From Klebsiella spallanzanii (GTDB lineage Bacteria; Pseudomonadota; Gammaproteobacteria; Enterobacterales; Enterobacteriaceae), in the NCBI RefSeq assembly GCF_902158555.1, contig NZ_CABGGS010000046.1, forward strand, positions 62,001-126,000: a stretch of DNA of 64,000 bases, given 5' to 3'. The translations under genes were made by a program, and so were the position numbers. The notes under the pieces were generated by a model. It did not search any database and was not told the origin of the DNA. It saw nothing but the letters and a program-made list of their open reading frames with translations. Within the stretch, counting starts at the first letter, position 1. Each line of letters opens with the position of its first letter. Of this stretch, positions 41,331 through 51,225 are shown one piece after another.

Positions 41331-41407
<77 letters not shown>

Positions 41408-41441
41408 TCACCGTACTACTTATATTGTATTAAATTTTGAT

Positions 41442-41518
<77 letters not shown>

Positions 41519-41552
41519 TCACCGTACTGCTTGTACTTCATCAAATTTTAAT

Positions 41553-41629
<77 letters not shown>

Positions 41630-41642
41630 TCCGTGGATGCGC

Positions 41643-41670
41643 ACTATACTCCGCTAACGTTTTGATGCAA
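41643..41670 (-). promoter_or_regulatory. Promoter of the initiator tRNA cluster
   Basis: Minus strand: -35 TTGCAT (41665-41670), 16-bp spacer, -10 TATAGT (41643-41648), 13 bp before the first tRNA. The bases after the -10 are GCGC, a GC-rich discriminator as expected of a stringently controlled stable-RNA promoter. Confidence 0.7.
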
Positions 41671-41840
41671 CCCTTTTTGACATAAATCGTCAATTTTGTA
41701 AAAGGTGGTGTATATATAAGCGCTTCCCGTCTGTTTTTTGCGCAAAACTGCTTTTGCGGTGTGTAAGCGCATTTCATTAGCCCTGGGGGTTTGTTATCTT
41801 CATCACGCACCCGGGCTTAGCAGCATAAAGAAGAGATACC

Positions 41841-42938
41841 ATGAAAGGACGTTGGGCAAAATACGCAGTAACAGGCGCGATGCTGGCAATGCTGGCCGCC
41901 TGTTCCTCAAAACCGACCGATCGCGGTCAGCAGTATAATGAAGGTAAACTCACCCAGCCGTTTTCATTGGTTAACCAACCTGATGCGGTAGGCTCGCCGA
42001 TTAACGCTGGCGATTTCTCCGAACAGGTGAGTCAGATTCGCAGCGCCTCTCCGCGCCTCTATACCAGCCAGAGCAACGTTTATAATGCGATTCAGGAGTG
42101 GCTGCGCTCAGGTGGAGACACCCGCACGCTGAGTCAGTTTGGTCTTGATGCCTGGCAGATGCAGGGCACGGATAATTACGGTAACGTCCAGTTTACCGGC
42201 TACTACACGCCGGTGGTGCAGGCGCGCCATACTCGCCAGGGCGAGTTCCAGTATCCGATTTACCGTATGCCGCCCAAGCGTGGCAAGCTGCCCTCCCGCG
42301 CCAGCATTTACGCGGGCGCTCTGAGCGACAACTACATCCTCGCCTACAGCAACTCGCTGATGGACAACTTTATCATGGACGTGCAGGGCAGCGGCTATAT
42401 CGACTTTGGCGACGGCTCGCCGCTGAACTTCTTTAGCTATGCCGGGAAAAACGGCTGGTCGTATTACAGCATCGGTAAAGTGCTAATCGATCGCGGCGAA
42501 GTGAAGCGGGAAGATATGTCGATGCAGGCGATCCGCGAATGGGGTGAAAAGCACAGCGAGGCGGAAGTTCGTGAACTGCTGGAGCAGAACCCGTCGTTCG
42601 TCTTCTTTAAGCCGCAGTCTTTCGCACCAGTGAAAGGCGCCAGCGCGGTGCCGTTGATTGGCCGCGCCTCGGTCGCCTCCGATCGTTCGATTATTCCACC
42701 GGGCACCACGCTGCTGGCGGAAGTGCCATTGCTGGATAATAACGGTAAGTTTAACGGCCAGTACGAGCTGCGCTTAATGGTTGCCCTGGACGTCGGCGGG
42801 GCGATTAAGGGCCAGCACTTTGATATTTACCAGGGCATTGGCCCGGATGCTGGACATCGTGCCGGTTGGTATAACCACTATGGCCGCGTGTGGGTGCTGA
42901 AAAACGCGCCGGGTGCGGGTAACGTCTTTAGCGGTTAA
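41841..42938 (+). CDS. mltA: Membrane-bound lytic murein transglycosylase A
   Basis: Outer-membrane lipoprotein that cleaves murein glycan strands to 1,6-anhydromuropeptides. 365 residues. The signal peptide ends in a lipobox MLAAC with Cys21 the lipidated residue. The MltA domain is about residues 110-260, and the C-terminal 3D domain contains VALDVGGAIKGQHFDIYQG with conserved Asp residues. Backbone gene next to the initiator tRNA cluster as in E. coli. Confidence 0.96.
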   Translation: MKGRWAKYAVTGAMLAMLAACSSKPTDRGQQYNEGKLTQPFSLVNQPDAVGSPINAGDFSEQVSQIRSASPRLYTSQSNVYNAIQEWLRSGGDTRTLSQFGLDAWQMQGTDNYGNVQFTGYYTPVVQARHTRQGEFQYPIYRMPPKRGKLPSRASIYAGALSDNYILAYSNSLMDNFIMDVQGSGYIDFGDGSPLNFFSYAGKNGWSYYSIGKVLIDRGEVKREDMSMQAIREWGEKHSEAEVRELLEQNPSFVFFKPQSFAPVKGASAVPLIGRASVASDRSIIPPGTTLLAEVPLLDNNGKFNGQYELRLMVALDVGGAIKGQHFDIYQGIGPDAGHRAGWYNHYGRVWVLKNAPGAGNVFSG

Positions 42939-42959
42939 CGCGCTCCAGGCCGATATTTT

Positions 42960-42996
42960 GTAGCCCGGGTAAGGCGCTTGCGCCGCGACCCGGGAA
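42960..42996. repeat. REP element between mltA and tcdA
   Basis: One palindromic unit opening GTAGCCCGGGTAAGGCG and closing GACCCGGGAA, same type as those at 5384-5541 and 43830-43966. Confidence 0.75.
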
Positions 42997-43018
42997 TGCC
43001 CACTTATTCTGAGGTTCT

Positions 43019-43828
43019 ATGTCTGTTGTAATCAGCGATGCCTGGCGCCAGCGTTTTGGCGGCACGGCGCGTTTATATGGTGAAAAGGCGCTGCAATGTT
43101 TTGCCGACGCACATGTCTGCGTGGTCGGTATCGGCGGCGTAGGTTCCTGGGCGGCGGAAGCGCTGGCAAGAACCGGGATTGGCGCGATTACCCTTATCGA
43201 TATGGATGATGTCTGCGTGACCAACACCAATCGCCAGGTTCACGCGCTCGGCGGCAACGTCGGGCTGGCGAAAGCCGAGGTGATGGCAGAGCGCATTCGC
43301 CTGATCAACCCCGAGTGCCGGGTGACGGTGGTGGATGATTTTGTCACCCCGGAAAACGTCGCGGAGTACCTTGGCGTCGGCTTTAGCTACGTGATTGACG
43401 CTATCGACAGCGTGCGCCCGAAAGCGGCGTTAATCGCTTACTGTCGTCGCAATAAGGTTCCGCTGGTGACCACCGGCGGCGCGGGCGGGCAAATTGACCC
43501 GACGCAAATTCAGGTCGCCGATCTGGCGAAAACCATCCAGGACCCGCTTGCAGCCAAGCTGCGCGAGCGGCTAAAAAGCCAGTTTGGGGTGGTGAAGAAC
43601 AGTAAAGGTAAACTGGGCGTGGATTGCGTATTTTCCACCGAGGCGCTGGTTTATCCGCAGGCAGACGGCAGCGTATGTGCGATGAAAAGCACCGCCGAGG
43701 GTCCAAAACGGATGGATTGCGCATCCGGATTTGGTGCGGCGACGATGGTGACCGCGACCTTTGGTTTTGTCGCTGTGTCCCATGCATTGAAGAAAATGCT
43801 GGCGAAGGCGACGCGGCTGGCGGCGTAA
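43019..43828 (+). CDS. tcdA: tRNA threonylcarbamoyladenosine dehydratase
   Basis: E1-like ATP-dependent enzyme (also CsdL) that converts t6A37 of tRNA to its cyclic form. 269 residues. Nucleotide-binding GIGGVGSWAAEALARTGIG (about 37-55), then DMDDVCVTNTNRQ, and a C-terminal hydrophobic helix. It works with the CsdA-CsdE sulfur relay encoded on the opposite strand just downstream. Confidence 0.95.
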   Translation: MSVVISDAWRQRFGGTARLYGEKALQCFADAHVCVVGIGGVGSWAAEALARTGIGAITLIDMDDVCVTNTNRQVHALGGNVGLAKAEVMAERIRLINPECRVTVVDDFVTPENVAEYLGVGFSYVIDAIDSVRPKAALIAYCRRNKVPLVTTGGAGGQIDPTQIQVADLAKTIQDPLAAKLRERLKSQFGVVKNSKGKLGVDCVFSTEALVYPQADGSVCAMKSTAEGPKRMDCASGFGAATMVTATFGFVAVSHALKKMLAKATRLAA

Positions 43829-43829
43829 A

Positions 43830-43966
43830 TTCCCGGGTCGCGGCGCAGGCGCCTTACCCGGGCTACAAGACAATTCCTCGGAGGCGGTGCTGCGCACCTG
43901 TCCGGGCTACAAAATCGCACCAACCCGTAGCCCGGGCAAGGCGCGTCAAGCGCCGCCCCCGGGGTG
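43830..43966. repeat. REP/BIME cluster between tcdA and csdE
   Basis: Three REP-like units, about 43830-43866, 43879-43910 and 43927-43966, in alternating orientation between two convergent genes. All contain CCCGGGCTAC/GTAGCCCGGG or the CCGGGCTAC variant. Confidence 0.75.
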
Positions 43967-43969
43967 AGC

Positions 43970-44401
43970 TTAACTCTCGCGGGCGGCGGCGAGCACCGCC
44001 TCACTCAGGGCGCTGAGCCCCTGGCTGCGCGAGGCGCTCAGCTGGCCGCGCAGTCCCAGCTCATCAAACAGCGTCAGCGGGTCCCGTGCCAGCAGTTCCC
44101 CGGCGTTTTTCCCCTCAATGGCGGTTAATAACACCGCCAGCATGCCGCGCACGATGCGGCCTTCGCTATCGCCGAAGAAATGCAGCTTGTTGTCATCATC
44201 AACGGCATAGCCGAGCCAGACGCGGTTTTCACACCCGGCAATCTCTTTTGCCTGTGCTTTCAGGTCATCAGGCAGTGCAGGAAGCTGCTTACCCAGTAAA
44301 ATCAGCTGGCGGTATTTATCTTCCCACTGGCTGAGCGGGGTAAAGGTCTGACGTAAGGCCTCTTCGGTGATGCGGGTACCAAAAGGGTGAGAAGTCGTCA
44401 T
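43970..44401 (-). CDS. csdE: Sulfur acceptor protein CsdE
   Basis: SufE-family partner that accepts sulfane sulfur from the cysteine desulfurase CsdA and hands it on. 143 residues with Cys57 in [13 protein letters not shown] the likely acceptor. The start abuts the csdA stop, so the two are coupled. Confidence 0.94.
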   Translation of the reverse strand: MTTSHPFGTRITEEALRQTFTPLSQWEDKYRQLILLGKQLPALPDDLKAQAKEIAGCENRVWLGYAVDDDNKLHFFGDSEGRIVRGMLAVLLTAIEGKNAGELLARDPLTLFDELGLRGQLSASRSQGLSALSEAVLAAARES

Positions 44402-45606
44402 TATTCCACCAGTATTTGCAGAGCGCGGTCAACGGCGTGCACCAGCGCGTAAACATCGTCTTGCGTATTATAAGGTGCGAACGAGGCTCGCAGGGTACCG
44501 CTGACGCCAAGCGCCGCCAGTAGCGGCTGGGCGCAGTGCTGACCAGCGCGCAGCGCGATGCCCGATTCCGCCAGCAGCGTGACCATATCGCTATGGTGAA
44601 CGCCGGCAAAATCAAACGCCAGCAGACTGGAGTCCTGGCAGCGGAAAGACCGAAAGCCCAGGCGTTTCGCCAGTTCGTCTTCTGCCAGCGTCGCCAGCCA
44701 GCGGCTCCAGTTTTCCGCCTGCGCGATATCCGTCTCTTCTAGCCACTCCAGCGCCGCGCTCAGGCCAATCACCCCGGCAATATTTGGCGTTCCGGCTTCG
44801 AAGCGCCAGGGCGCAGGCTGAGTTTTGAAACCGTCGAAGGTGACTTCCGTAATCATTTTTCCGCCGCCGAGCCAGGGTGACATCTCGGCCAGCAGTTCGC
44901 CTTTGCCATATAGCGCGCCGATGCCGGTAGGCCCGTAGAGCTTATGGCCAGAGAAAGCATAAAAATCGATGTTCAGCGCCTGTACGTCCGCCGGGAAATG
45001 CACCACGCCCTGCGCGCCGTCAACCATTACCACCATTCCGGCAGCGTGGGCCAGACCAATCGCCAACGCCAGATCCGGACAGCCTCCGGTGACGTTGGAC
45101 ATCTGGCCGATTGCCAGCACCCGGCTACGTGGGGTGATGAGCGCGCCCAGAGCCGCTACGTCCGGCAGGCGATTGCTTGCCAGTGGTAGCTTCACTACCC
45201 GCGCGCCGGTTTGCTCCGCGACCATTAGCCACGGAACCAGATTGGCATGATGCTCCGCTTCGCTGACGATAATCTCATCACCCGGCTTCAGGCGCGGACG
45301 AACGTAGCTTTGTGCCACCATGTTAATGGCTTCGGTTGTGCCGCGCGTCCAGACGATATCTTTGGCGGAAGAGGCATTGAGCAGCGCCGCCACACGTTCG
45401 CGCGCGTTTTCATAGCGTTCGGTGAGCTGCTGGGCCGCGGCGAACTGGCTGCGGTGGACGTTACCGGCGCTGAGGCGATAGAACTGGTCGCTGGCCTCAA
45501 TGACCGCCAGCGGCTTAAGCGTCGTCGCTGCGCTATCAAGATAGACGCCAGCATCGGCCAGCGCCGGGAACTGGGCGCGAAAATGCACAGGGTTGAATGC
45601 GTTCAT
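44401..45606 (-). CDS. csdA: Cysteine desulfurase CsdA
   Basis: PLP enzyme taking sulfur (or selenium) from cysteine, forming a persulfide on Cys358 (RAGQHCAQP). The PLP lysine is in [11 protein letters not shown]. 401 residues from ATG 45606, as in E. coli, in preference to an in-frame start at 45642 that adds 12 unrelated residues. First gene of csdA-csdE. Confidence 0.95.
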   Translation of the reverse strand: MNAFNPVHFRAQFPALADAGVYLDSAATTLKPLAVIEASDQFYRLSAGNVHRSQFAAAQQLTERYENARERVAALLNASSAKDIVWTRGTTEAINMVAQSYVRPRLKPGDEIIVSEAEHHANLVPWLMVAEQTGARVVKLPLASNRLPDVAALGALITPRSRVLAIGQMSNVTGGCPDLALAIGLAHAAGMVVMVDGAQGVVHFPADVQALNIDFYAFSGHKLYGPTGIGALYGKGELLAEMSPWLGGGKMITEVTFDGFKTQPAPWRFEAGTPNIAGVIGLSAALEWLEETDIAQAENWSRWLATLAEDELAKRLGFRSFRCQDSSLLAFDFAGVHHSDMVTLLAESGIALRAGQHCAQPLLAALGVSGTLRASFAPYNTQDDVYALVHAVDRALQILVE

Positions 45607-45702
45607 GGAATTCCTCGTATCGATGCCAGGATCGTCGCGCAATTTCCCTTTCAGGGCAAGGATAGCGATTGGGGGTCAGGGAGAGAATGATGATTTTGAG
45701 GC

Positions 45703-45910
45703 AAAAAAAAGCACCGCGCAGTGCGGTGCTACATTAAATCACTATGGACAGACAGGGTAAATGTACAGGAAGTGAAAAGGGGTAGCTTAGCTACCATGGT
45801 CCGCAAACCCGGACCAATTGCAAACACAACAACACAACATCACAACCGTAAGCCAAAAGCTTGTTGGAACACGCATTCCAAAAAAAGCTCTTCGTTCCGG
45901 CTCAGGAAGT
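45703..45910 (-). ncRNA. gcvB: GcvB small RNA
   Basis: About 208 nt, transcribed divergently from gcvA as in E. coli. The 5' end ACTTCCTGAGCCGGAACGAA matches E. coli GcvB as I recall it. The G/U-rich target-binding region (GTGATGTTGTGTTGTTGTGT) is fully conserved. The 3' end is a strong terminator, GCACCGC...GCGGTGC followed by eight T. An Hfq-dependent repressor of many amino-acid and peptide transporter mRNAs. The stretch between the 5' end and gcvA should hold its promoter and GcvA sites. Confidence 0.93.
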
Positions 45911-46039
45911 GCCGCCACTATAGGTATTTGCTGGTAGAAGCTCAACGGACAAATTATAATAGCTCAGATAAAAAAAACTAATAGGTTAACTGTTGTTTCC
46001 TGTTTGTTAAATTGCCTTAACATCTAAGCCAGAATAACT

Positions 46040-46957
46040 ATGTCTAAGCGTTTGCCACCTCTGAATGCATTACGTGTTTTTGATGCAGCCGCACGTCATC
46101 TCAGCTTCACTCGCGCCGCCGATGAGCTTTTTGTGACGCAGGCCGCAGTAAGCCACCAAATCAAGTCCCTGGAGGATTTCCTCGGCCTCAAGCTGTTCCG
46201 TCGACGCAATCGTTCTCTTCTTCTGACGGAAGAGGGGCAGAGTTATTTTCAGGATATTAAAGAGATTTTTTCCCAGCTCACTGAGGCAACCCGCAAGCTT
46301 CAGGCCCGAAGTGCAAAAGGGGCTTTAACCGTCAGTATGTTACCCAGTTTTGCTATTCAGTGGCTGGTGCCGAGGCTCACAAGCTTTAACTCAGCTTATC
46401 CGGGGATCGATGTCAGAATCCAGGCGGTGGACCGTCAGGAAGATAAGCTGGCCGATGATGTTGACGTGGCGATTTTTTACGGCCGCGGTAACTGGCCGGG
46501 GCTGCGCGTGGAAAAACTGTACGCTGAATATTTACTCCCGGTTTGTTCGCCTTTATTGCTTACGGGCGATAAAGCGTTGAAAACCCCTGCCGATCTGGCG
46601 CAACATACTCTGTTGCATGATGCTTCCCGCCGCGACTGGCAAACTTATACCCGTCAGTTGGGTCTTAATCATATTAATGTTCAACAGGGACCGATTTTCA
46701 GCCACAGCGCAATGGTGCTGCAGGCCGCAATCCATGGACAAGGTGTCGCTCTGGCCAACAACGTGATGGCGCAGTCCGAGATTGAGGCAGGCCGTTTGGT
46801 CTGCCCGTTTAATGATGTTCTGGTCAGCAAGAATGCGTTTTATCTCGTTTGTCATGACAGTCAGGCTGAACTGGGTAAAATAGCCGCCTTCCGCCAGTGG
46901 ATTCTGGCAAAAGCGGCTAATGAACAAGAAAAATTTCGCTTTCGTTATGAACAATAA
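46040..46957 (+). CDS. gcvA: LysR-type regulator GcvA
   Basis: Activates or represses the glycine cleavage operon according to glycine and activates gcvB. 305 residues: N-terminal winged HTH (about 6-65, with FTRAADELFVTQAAVSHQIK) and C-terminal LysR substrate-binding domain (about 95-295). Confidence 0.96.
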   Translation: MSKRLPPLNALRVFDAAARHLSFTRAADELFVTQAAVSHQIKSLEDFLGLKLFRRRNRSLLLTEEGQSYFQDIKEIFSQLTEATRKLQARSAKGALTVSMLPSFAIQWLVPRLTSFNSAYPGIDVRIQAVDRQEDKLADDVDVAIFYGRGNWPGLRVEKLYAEYLLPVCSPLLLTGDKALKTPADLAQHTLLHDASRRDWQTYTRQLGLNHINVQQGPIFSHSAMVLQAAIHGQGVALANNVMAQSEIEAGRLVCPFNDVLVSKNAFYLVCHDSQAELGKIAAFRQWILAKAANEQEKFRFRYEQ

Positions 46958-46976
46958 ATCATTGTAGGGTAATCAC

Positions 46977-47372
46977 ATGACCAGCCGTTTTATGCTGATA
47001 TTCGCCGCGATAAGCGGTTTTATCTTTGTGGCTTTGGGCGCTTTTGGCGCGCATGTTTTAAGTAAAACGATGGGCGTTGCGGAAATGGGCTGGATCCACA
47101 CCGGCCTGCAGTATCAGGCTTTCCATACGCTGGCGATTTTTGGCCTGGCGGTGGCGATGCAGCGCCGCATCAGCATCTGGTTTTACTGGAGCAGCGTCTT
47201 TATGGCGCTCGGTACCGTTCTCTTCAGCGGCAGCCTGTACTGTCTGGCGCTGTCGCATTTACGCCTGTGGGCGTTCGTTACGCCGGTCGGGGGCGTCTGC
47301 TTCCTCGCCGGTTGGGTATTAATGCTAATTGGTGCAATTCGTCTGAAACGTAAGGGCGTTGTTCATGAATAA
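46977..47372 (+). CDS. ygdD: DUF423 inner-membrane protein YgdD
   Basis: Small membrane protein of 131 residues with about four membrane helices, the first carrying GAFGAHVL. Function unknown. Same position as in E. coli between gcvA and rlmM; its end overlaps the start of rlmM by 8 bp. Confidence 0.93.
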   Translation: MTSRFMLIFAAISGFIFVALGAFGAHVLSKTMGVAEMGWIHTGLQYQAFHTLAIFGLAVAMQRRISIWFYWSSVFMALGTVLFSGSLYCLALSHLRLWAFVTPVGGVCFLAGWVLMLIGAIRLKRKGVVHE

Positions 47373-48465
47373 AGTTGTCCTCTATTGTCGCCCTGGGTTT
47401 GAGAAAGAGTGCGCAGCAGAAATTACCGATAAGGCCTCGCGCCTTGAGGTGTTTGGTTTTGCCCGAGTCAAAGATGACTCCGGCTATGTGATTTTTGAGT
47501 GCTATCAGGCCGGGGATGGTGAGAAGCTGGTGCGCGAGCTGCCGTTCAGCTCGCTGGTGTTCGCCCGCCAGATGTTTGTGGTTGGCGAACTGCTGCGCGA
47601 CCTGCCGCCGGAAGACCGGATTTCGCCCATTGTTGGTATGCTACAGGGCGTGGTGGAGAAGGGCGGCGAGCTGCGCGTTGAGGTGGCAGACACTAACGAA
47701 AGCAAAGAGCTGATGAAGTTCTGCCGTAAGTTTACGGTACCGCTGCGCGCTGCGCTGCGCGAGGCGGGCGTGCTGACCAACTATGAAACGCCAAAGCGCC
47801 CGGTGGTGCACGTGTTCTTTATTGCCCCCGGCTGTTGCTATACCGGCTACTCGTTGTCGAACAATAATTCGCCGTTTTATATGGGCATTCCGCGTCTTAA
47901 ATTCCCGTCCGATGCGCCAAGCCGCTCAACCCTGAAGCTGGAAGAAGCGTTTCACGTTTTTATTCCGGCGGATGAGTGGGACGAGCGCCTGGCGAACGGG
48001 ATGTATGCGGTGGACCTCGGTGCTTGCCCCGGCGGCTGGACCTATCAGTTGGTGAAACGCAATATGTGGGTCTCCTCGGTGGATAATGGCCCTATGGCGC
48101 AGAGCCTGATGGACACTGGGCAGGTGACCTGGCTGCGCGAAGATGGCTTCAAGTACCGCCCAACGCGTAACAACATCTCGTGGATGGTGTGCGATATGGT
48201 GGAGAAGCCGGCGAAAGTGGCTGCGCTGATGGCGCAGTGGCTGGTGAACGGCTGGTGCCGTGAAACCATCTTTAACCTCAAGCTGCCGATGAAAAAGCGC
48301 TATGAAGAGCTTTCGCGCAACCTGGCCTATATTCAGGAACAGCTGGATGAGCACGGGATCAACGCGCAAATCCAGGCGCGTCAGCTGTATCACGATCGCG
48401 AAGAGGTGACGGTTCACGTCCGTCGCCTGTGGGCTGCCGTCGGCGGTCGCCGCGACGAACGCTAG
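47365..48465 (+). CDS. rlmM: 23S rRNA 2'-O-ribose C2498 methyltransferase
   Basis: Methylates the 2'-O of C2498 in 23S rRNA with SAM. 366 residues from ATG 47365 ([15 protein letters not shown]), the E. coli start. An N-terminal THUMP-type RNA-binding part (about 50-170) and a C-terminal Rossmann methyltransferase with [15 protein letters not shown] (about 218-232). Confidence 0.96.
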   Translation: MNKVVLYCRPGFEKECAAEITDKASRLEVFGFARVKDDSGYVIFECYQAGDGEKLVRELPFSSLVFARQMFVVGELLRDLPPEDRISPIVGMLQGVVEKGGELRVEVADTNESKELMKFCRKFTVPLRAALREAGVLTNYETPKRPVVHVFFIAPGCCYTGYSLSNNNSPFYMGIPRLKFPSDAPSRSTLKLEEAFHVFIPADEWDERLANGMYAVDLGACPGGWTYQLVKRNMWVSSVDNGPMAQSLMDTGQVTWLREDGFKYRPTRNNISWMVCDMVEKPAKVAALMAQWLVNGWCRETIFNLKLPMKKRYEELSRNLAYIQEQLDEHGINAQIQARQLYHDREEVTVHVRRLWAAVGGRRDER

Positions 48466-48472
48466 TATGCAT

Positions 48473-48510
48473 ATTGCAGGCCGGATAGCCGCTATCCGGC
48501 ACTGCAAATT
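48473..48510. repeat. REP-like palindrome between rlmM and fucR
   Basis: A long stem built on TTGCAGGCCGGATAGC pairing with TATCCGGCACTGCAA, filling the gap between two convergent genes. It could act as a bidirectional transcript end, although no T run follows. Confidence 0.65.
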
Positions 48511-48514
48511 GTCG

Positions 48515-49225
48515 TTATGACTGCGACACGTCCGATACAATATGCGTCACATCGTCCAGATGGCCGATCCGCGCCTCTCCCGAACGATTAAACTTACTCT
48601 TATCAATCAATAACAATGATTGCGAAGCCCGCTTCAGCAGCAGCGATTTGAACTCGGCATTCACCGTATTTGAATCCCAGAGCGCGCCGTCGCCGTCGAT
48701 GCCTTCGCAAGAAAAAATGAACAGATCGATCTCCAGCCCTTTGAGCTGGGAGATGAGCGATGCGCTGACGTAGCAGCCGTATTTACGCTGGAGCGTACCG
48801 CCGGAGCAGGTGAGCTGAATGTTCTCGCGCTTGCTCAACTCCTGGCAAATCGGCTGGCTGTTGGTAAAGACATGAAGGTCGATATCGGGCAACTGGCGGG
48901 CCAGGTACCAGCAGGTTGAGCTGGCATCAAGGGCGATAACCATCCCTTCCTCTATCCAGGCGAGCGCTTCGCGGGCAATGTCCGCTTTGTGCGCGTAGTG
49001 GCTTTTCAGGCGGATGTGAAAAGGGTCGCCGCTGTCCCGGCTTTGCCGGTGAATGACTTTTGCTCGTCCGTGGTTACGCAGCACTTTCCCCTGAGACTGA
49101 AGCTCGCTGAGGTCGCGGCGAATGGTTTCTCTGCTGACGTTAAGCTGTACGGATAAGGCTTCGGTGGTCAGGCTGTTGTGGTTAATGAGCAGGTCTAGTA
49201 TTGCTTGCTGTCGTGCCGCTTTCAT
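48515..49225 (-). CDS. fucR: DeoR-type activator of fucose genes FucR
   Basis: Regulator of the fuc operons, activated by fuculose 1-phosphate. 236 residues from ATG 49225 (MKAARQQAILDLL). The N-terminal DeoR helix-turn-helix (about 5-60, with VSRETIRRDLSELQ) is followed by the DeoR sugar-phosphate sensor domain (about 75-230). The C-terminus is a few residues shorter than in E. coli and differs in its last residues. Last gene of fucPIKUR. Confidence 0.95.
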   Translation of the reverse strand: MKAARQQAILDLLINHNSLTTEALSVQLNVSRETIRRDLSELQSQGKVLRNHGRAKVIHRQSRDSGDPFHIRLKSHYAHKADIAREALAWIEEGMVIALDASSTCWYLARQLPDIDLHVFTNSQPICQELSKRENIQLTCSGGTLQRKYGCYVSASLISQLKGLEIDLFIFSCEGIDGDGALWDSNTVNAEFKSLLLKRASQSLLLIDKSKFNRSGEARIGHLDDVTHIVSDVSQS

Positions 49226-49282
49226 TTTTCTCACCCTGGCGTTCGCTGAGCGCCCGCATCAGACGGGCGCTGCGGCATGAGA

Positions 49283-49705
49283 TTACGGCGTTACTCCTTT
49301 TTTTAAAAGAATATTCCCGTACTTGGCGCGCTCACCTGTGATAACGATCGCAAAGGCTTTTTGCGCCCGCTCGTAGAAAGCAAAGCGGTCGATGCGGGCG
49401 ATCTCCGGGCAGGGCGCGGGGCCGGAAAGCGCCTCTCGATAGCGCGTTTCCACCTGCGGGTCGAGGGTATCGCCTTCCACGGCGGCCATCATCACCAGCG
49501 GCGGAGCGTAGCTGTCCAGCTCGAACAGCGGAATAATCGCCTGTAGTAGCTCGCTCACCAGCAATCCGTCGGCGCGAATGACCTGTGGTCCCATGCTGTG
49601 CGCCGGGAAGTGGGCATCGGAAAAAATAATCTCATCTCCATGACCCATTTCCGCCAGTACCTTCAGTAGATCCGGTGATATTAACGGGGAAATCGTTTTA
49701 AGCAT
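49283..49705 (-). CDS. fucU: L-fucose mutarotase
   Basis: Interconverts alpha- and beta-L-fucose (RbsD/FucU family). 140 residues from ATG 49705 as in E. coli; conserved [14 protein letters not shown] near residues 22-35, whose His is the proposed catalytic residue. One base after fucK. Confidence 0.95.
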   Translation of the reverse strand: MLKTISPLISPDLLKVLAEMGHGDEIIFSDAHFPAHSMGPQVIRADGLLVSELLQAIIPLFELDSYAPPLVMMAAVEGDTLDPQVETRYREALSGPAPCPEIARIDRFAFYERAQKAFAIVITGERAKYGNILLKKGVTP

Positions 49706-49706
49706 C

Positions 49707-51125
49707 TCAAACTCCCTCAATCAGTTCGGGTTCGGTTTGCGGATAGAAATAACGGTATTGGTAGTTCACCTGCGCTCTGGCCAGCTCCGGAGAGCTAAAT
49801 TCACCTACACCGTACCAGCCAAACATGGCGGCACCGGCCACGGTGGTTTCAGCGTCATCCAGCACTTTTACCGGGATATCGAGCATATTGGCTTTAATCT
49901 GATTCCATAGCGCGTTGCGGCTGCCGCCGCCAACCAGTAGCAGTTCAGTTGCGTTGAAGTGGCCTATTTTTTGTAACGTTTGCAGATTGCGCGCAAGCTG
50001 TTCGGTTAACCCTTCCAGCGCGGCGCGATAGAAATGACCGCGAGTGGTGTTGAGCGTGACGCCCTGCCAGCCTGCATCCTGACAGGACAGCAGGTCGCAG
50101 CGCATCTTTACGCCCTGTGCGCCAGCGGGAATGATGCGCGCTTCTTCAATCAGCGTTTGCCACGGCGTTTCCGGCGTCCATAGCAGTTTTCTCACCCATT
50201 CCAGGACGCCGGAGGCCAGCCACTGCATGCCGGGGTTATACAACCCGGCCTGGCTATCCAGCTCGCAGGTGGAGCCAGCGTAGTGACTAAGCAGCGACGT
50301 GTTGACCTGGATGCTGCGCACCATCAGGATTTCCCAGGTGCCGGATGAGAGCACCGGTTCATCCTGTTCTGCGCCGGCGCCAAATAGCGCAAACTGGGTA
50401 TCGTGACCGGCGGAGATAACCGGAATTCCGCCGGGTAAACCCAGCATATTCGCGGCATCGCTTTGCAGCGTACCAATTTTCTGGCCTGCTTCAACGAGTC
50501 GCGGGAACAGGCGGCGCGGCAACCCCGTCGCCTGCAGAATCTGCTCGCTAAAATCCCGCTGGTGGATATCCAGCATCTGGCCGGTGCCTGCCATAGTGAT
50601 ATCGGTGGTGAATTCCCCGGTCAGGCGGTGGTTGATGAGCGAGGAAATAAACAGCCAGGCGTGGGCCTGCTCCAGCAGCTGCGGGTGGTTCTCTTTCAGC
50701 CATATCAGCTTGTACAAGGTGTTGAAGCTAAACGCGCCGACGCCGGAGATCTGCTGGAGCTGCTGCGCAGGCATAAAGCGGCTAATATTTTCCATTACTG
50801 CGGCGGTGCGCGGGCATTTCCAGCTGATCACCGGATAGAGCAGCTCGCCGTGTTCATCGACCAGCGCGCCATCGACGCCAAAGGTGGTGACCGTGATACC
50901 GCGAACCGTGCAGGATGAGAGTTCGTCGCGGATCTGCCGACAGCACTCCGCGAAGCGAAGCAGGATGGCATCCAGCGACCACTGGTGCCAGGCGCTGTTC
51001 TCCACGGCGACATCGCTGGCGTTGGCCGTTGCGGCGCGGGCGATAATTTTCCCCTGCCGGTCAACGGCAATCGCCCGTACGTTGGTGGCGCCGCAGTCGA
51101 GGACCAGAATGACTTCATTCTTCAT
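49707..51125 (-). CDS. fucK: L-fuculokinase
   Basis: Phosphorylates L-fuculose to L-fuculose 1-phosphate. FGGY sugar kinase of 472 residues from ATG 51125. N-terminal [16 protein letters not shown] and C-terminal [13 protein letters not shown] are the ATP-binding segments; [12 protein letters not shown] is a substrate-site motif. Confidence 0.96.
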   Translation of the reverse strand: MKNEVILVLDCGATNVRAIAVDRQGKIIARAATANASDVAVENSAWHQWSLDAILLRFAECCRQIRDELSSCTVRGITVTTFGVDGALVDEHGELLYPVISWKCPRTAAVMENISRFMPAQQLQQISGVGAFSFNTLYKLIWLKENHPQLLEQAHAWLFISSLINHRLTGEFTTDITMAGTGQMLDIHQRDFSEQILQATGLPRRLFPRLVEAGQKIGTLQSDAANMLGLPGGIPVISAGHDTQFALFGAGAEQDEPVLSSGTWEILMVRSIQVNTSLLSHYAGSTCELDSQAGLYNPGMQWLASGVLEWVRKLLWTPETPWQTLIEEARIIPAGAQGVKMRCDLLSCQDAGWQGVTLNTTRGHFYRAALEGLTEQLARNLQTLQKIGHFNATELLLVGGGSRNALWNQIKANMLDIPVKVLDDAETTVAGAAMFGWYGVGEFSSPELARAQVNYQYRYFYPQTEPELIEGV

Positions 51126-51143
51126 AAATAACTCCATAAACGT

Positions 51144-51216
51144 CGCCGGATGGCGCTGCGCTTATCCGGCCTACGGTTCACGCGCCCGTAGGCCCGGTAA
51201 GCTTGCGCCACCGGGC
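51144..51216. repeat. REP pair between fucI and fucK
   Basis: Two palindromic units (51144-51174 and 51188-51216) within the operon, between the fucI stop and the fucK start. Such an intra-operon REP may lower expression of fucKUR relative to fucPI or protect the upstream mRNA. Confidence 0.65.
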
Positions 51217-51225
51217 AAAGCCGCA

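Noticed and set aside
42960-43966. CRISPR-like repeats around tcdA
   Set aside because: The repeats are palindromic REP units of GTAGCCCGG type with irregular spacing and no unique spacers of constant length.
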